From: Colwellia sp. D2M02
Lineage (GTDB): Bacteria; Pseudomonadota; Gammaproteobacteria; Enterobacterales; Alteromonadaceae
Length of the DNA: 50,363 nt
Assembly: GCF_018860755.1 (NCBI RefSeq)
Contig: NZ_JAHKPW010000075.1
Location: 1-50,363, forward strand
Direction: 5' to 3'
Below, piece by piece: positions 49,654 to 50,363 of this stretch (position 1 is the stretch's first letter; each line of letters begins with the position of its first letter). The notes below the pieces were generated by a model. The model saw nothing but the letters and a program-made list of their open reading frames with translations, made no database searches and was not told the DNA's origin. The position numbers and the translations under genes are program-made.

Positions 49654-50085
49654 TTACTCATACTTAAGTTCTCCAAAAAGTCCAATCATAAGATCATCTT
49701 CTAAAACCTCATATGGAAGGTTTACATATTCTTTAGGGTGTCTTGGCTTTGCTTTCCCATCATGTGGTGCATTTTTAGTGTGACCTTGAACGAACTCACC
49801 ATTTTCTTTTTCGTAAGGAAGTACAACAATTCGTCCATGGTTTTTAGATAGAATAGTTCCTCTTCTCCAAAGCGTATTTCCAGATTTTTCAGCTTCAGAT
49901 AATATTCGTTTCATGCTAGCTAATTGAAGTAACTGATTTGCTCTTGGAAGTAATTCTTCTCGAATCTTAGACTTGGTTCTTCCCCAATGATCGGCTCCAT
50001 TTAATCCGAATGCAGCAGCTATTTTTTCCCTATAAAAGTACTTGGCCGTTTGCTTTGAAGTGGCATAGTTAATTTGGCCACCTAA
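49654..50085 (-). pseudogene. Unrecognised gene remnant, 5' end lost to an IS3-family insertion
   Basis: On the minus strand the frame that ends at 49654 stays open back to a stop at 50086, well beyond the ATG at 49914. The upstream codons translate to protein-like sequence (TAKYFYREKIAAAFGLNGAD then HWGRTKSKIREELLPRANQL) that continues smoothly into MKRILSEAEKSGNTLWRRGT and ends LMIGLFGELKYE. No good ribosome binding site precedes 49914. The natural reading is the C-terminal part of a larger gene, cut by the IS element whose end lies about 50060-50080. I do not recognise the family. Confidence 0.6.
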
Positions 50086-50363
50086 TTAGAGATGTTATCA
50101 TGCATCTCATAACTACTTAGGTGATACAAATGACAAAGAAGAAACGACCAACTTATAGCGCAGAGTTTAGGCTCGAAACAGCGCAATTGGTTATTGATGA
50201 AGGTTATACACAGGCAGACGCTGCACAAGCGATGAATGTAGGGAAATCAACCATCAGTAAGTGGGTAAATCAATTAGAGCAAGAGCGTGCAGGTAAAGCC
50301 CCTAAAGCTTCACCGATGACACCTGAGCAAATTGAAATACGAGAATTAAAAAAACGCATAGAA
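50061..50363 (+). mobile_element. IS3-family insertion sequence, left end (runs off the window)
   Basis: The element is identified by its orfA. The left end is probably near 50061 (TGGCATAGTTAATTTGGCCA), because IS3-family ends start with TG and carry a GGxCACC-type block about 15 nt in. The exact boundary, the right end and the target duplication cannot be seen here. Confidence 0.65.
50130..50363 (+). CDS. IS3-family transposase OrfA (partial, 3' end outside window)
   Basis: 78 codons remain open to the window end. The product begins [20 protein letters not shown] and has the helix-turn-helix typical of OrfA ([20 protein letters not shown]), followed by a leucine-zipper-like start ([15 protein letters not shown]) where OrfA normally dimerises and then frameshifts into OrfB with the DDE catalytic domain. 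The ATG has GGTGA upstream. IS3-family membership is clear; the subgroup is not. Confidence 0.9.
   Translation, partial: MTKKKRPTYSAEFRLETAQLVIDEGYTQADAAQAMNVGKSTISKWVNQLEQERAGKAPKASPMTPEQIEIRELKKRIE

Overview
The window looks like the chromosome of an AT-rich marine gammaproteobacterium of the Colwelliaceae/Alteromonadales type. The evidence is Enterobacteria- and Shewanella-like forms of LpoB/YcfL, TypA, FadH, PssA, YajR, UvrA, TamA/TamB and SSB, together with an ovothiol synthase. The taxonomic placement is my inference from protein resemblance; no search was run.

Layout. (1) 1-250: the 3' end of a 5S rRNA gene with its terminator, then a decayed second 5S-like sequence. (2) 281-3391 (minus): an envelope lipoprotein operon, COG3014 - ycfL - lpoB - glycine-zipper protein, probably serving PBP1b activation. 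(3) 3662-7439: a chemoreceptor and a secreted S10-family serine carboxypeptidase. (4) 7817-11190: a stand-alone glutamine-synthetase-fold protein 26 nt upstream of a three-domain OvoA (ovothiol synthase); this pair is one of the two most interesting loci. (5) 11499-15080: typA, a small membrane protein, yihY and dtd. (6) 15316-23853: the complete spc (rplN to rpmJ) and alpha (rpsM to rplQ) ribosomal protein operons with secY and rpoA. The alpha leader has the S4-binding pseudoknot. The S10 operon is not upstream of rplN; dtd is. (7) 23976-30628: a GDPD phosphodiesterase, rluF, a large divergent tubulin/FtsZ-like GTPase (second main locus), a PrpE-like acyl-CoA synthetase whose ribosome binding site lies inside a 12-bp perfect inverted repeat, and a GNAT acetyltransferase. 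(8) 30633-35110: uvrA and, divergently, yajR. (9) 35115-48061: a block between yajR and ssb containing a small membrane protein, a Gre-like factor, fadH with a FadR-type operator, pssA, an orphan Omp85 protein, a thioesterase and the tamA-tamB operon. (10) 48231-48465: a MITE-like element in front of ssb (48701-49384). (11) 49654-50363: a gene remnant whose 5' part is interrupted by an IS3-family element running off the window.

How the parts relate: most of the window is housekeeping (translation, envelope biogenesis, lipid metabolism, DNA repair). Envelope themes recur: LpoB cluster, PssA, TamAB, orphan Omp85. Accessory or mobile signals concentrate at the two ends and in the yajR-ssb block. 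All assignments come from reading motifs and recalling family sequences.
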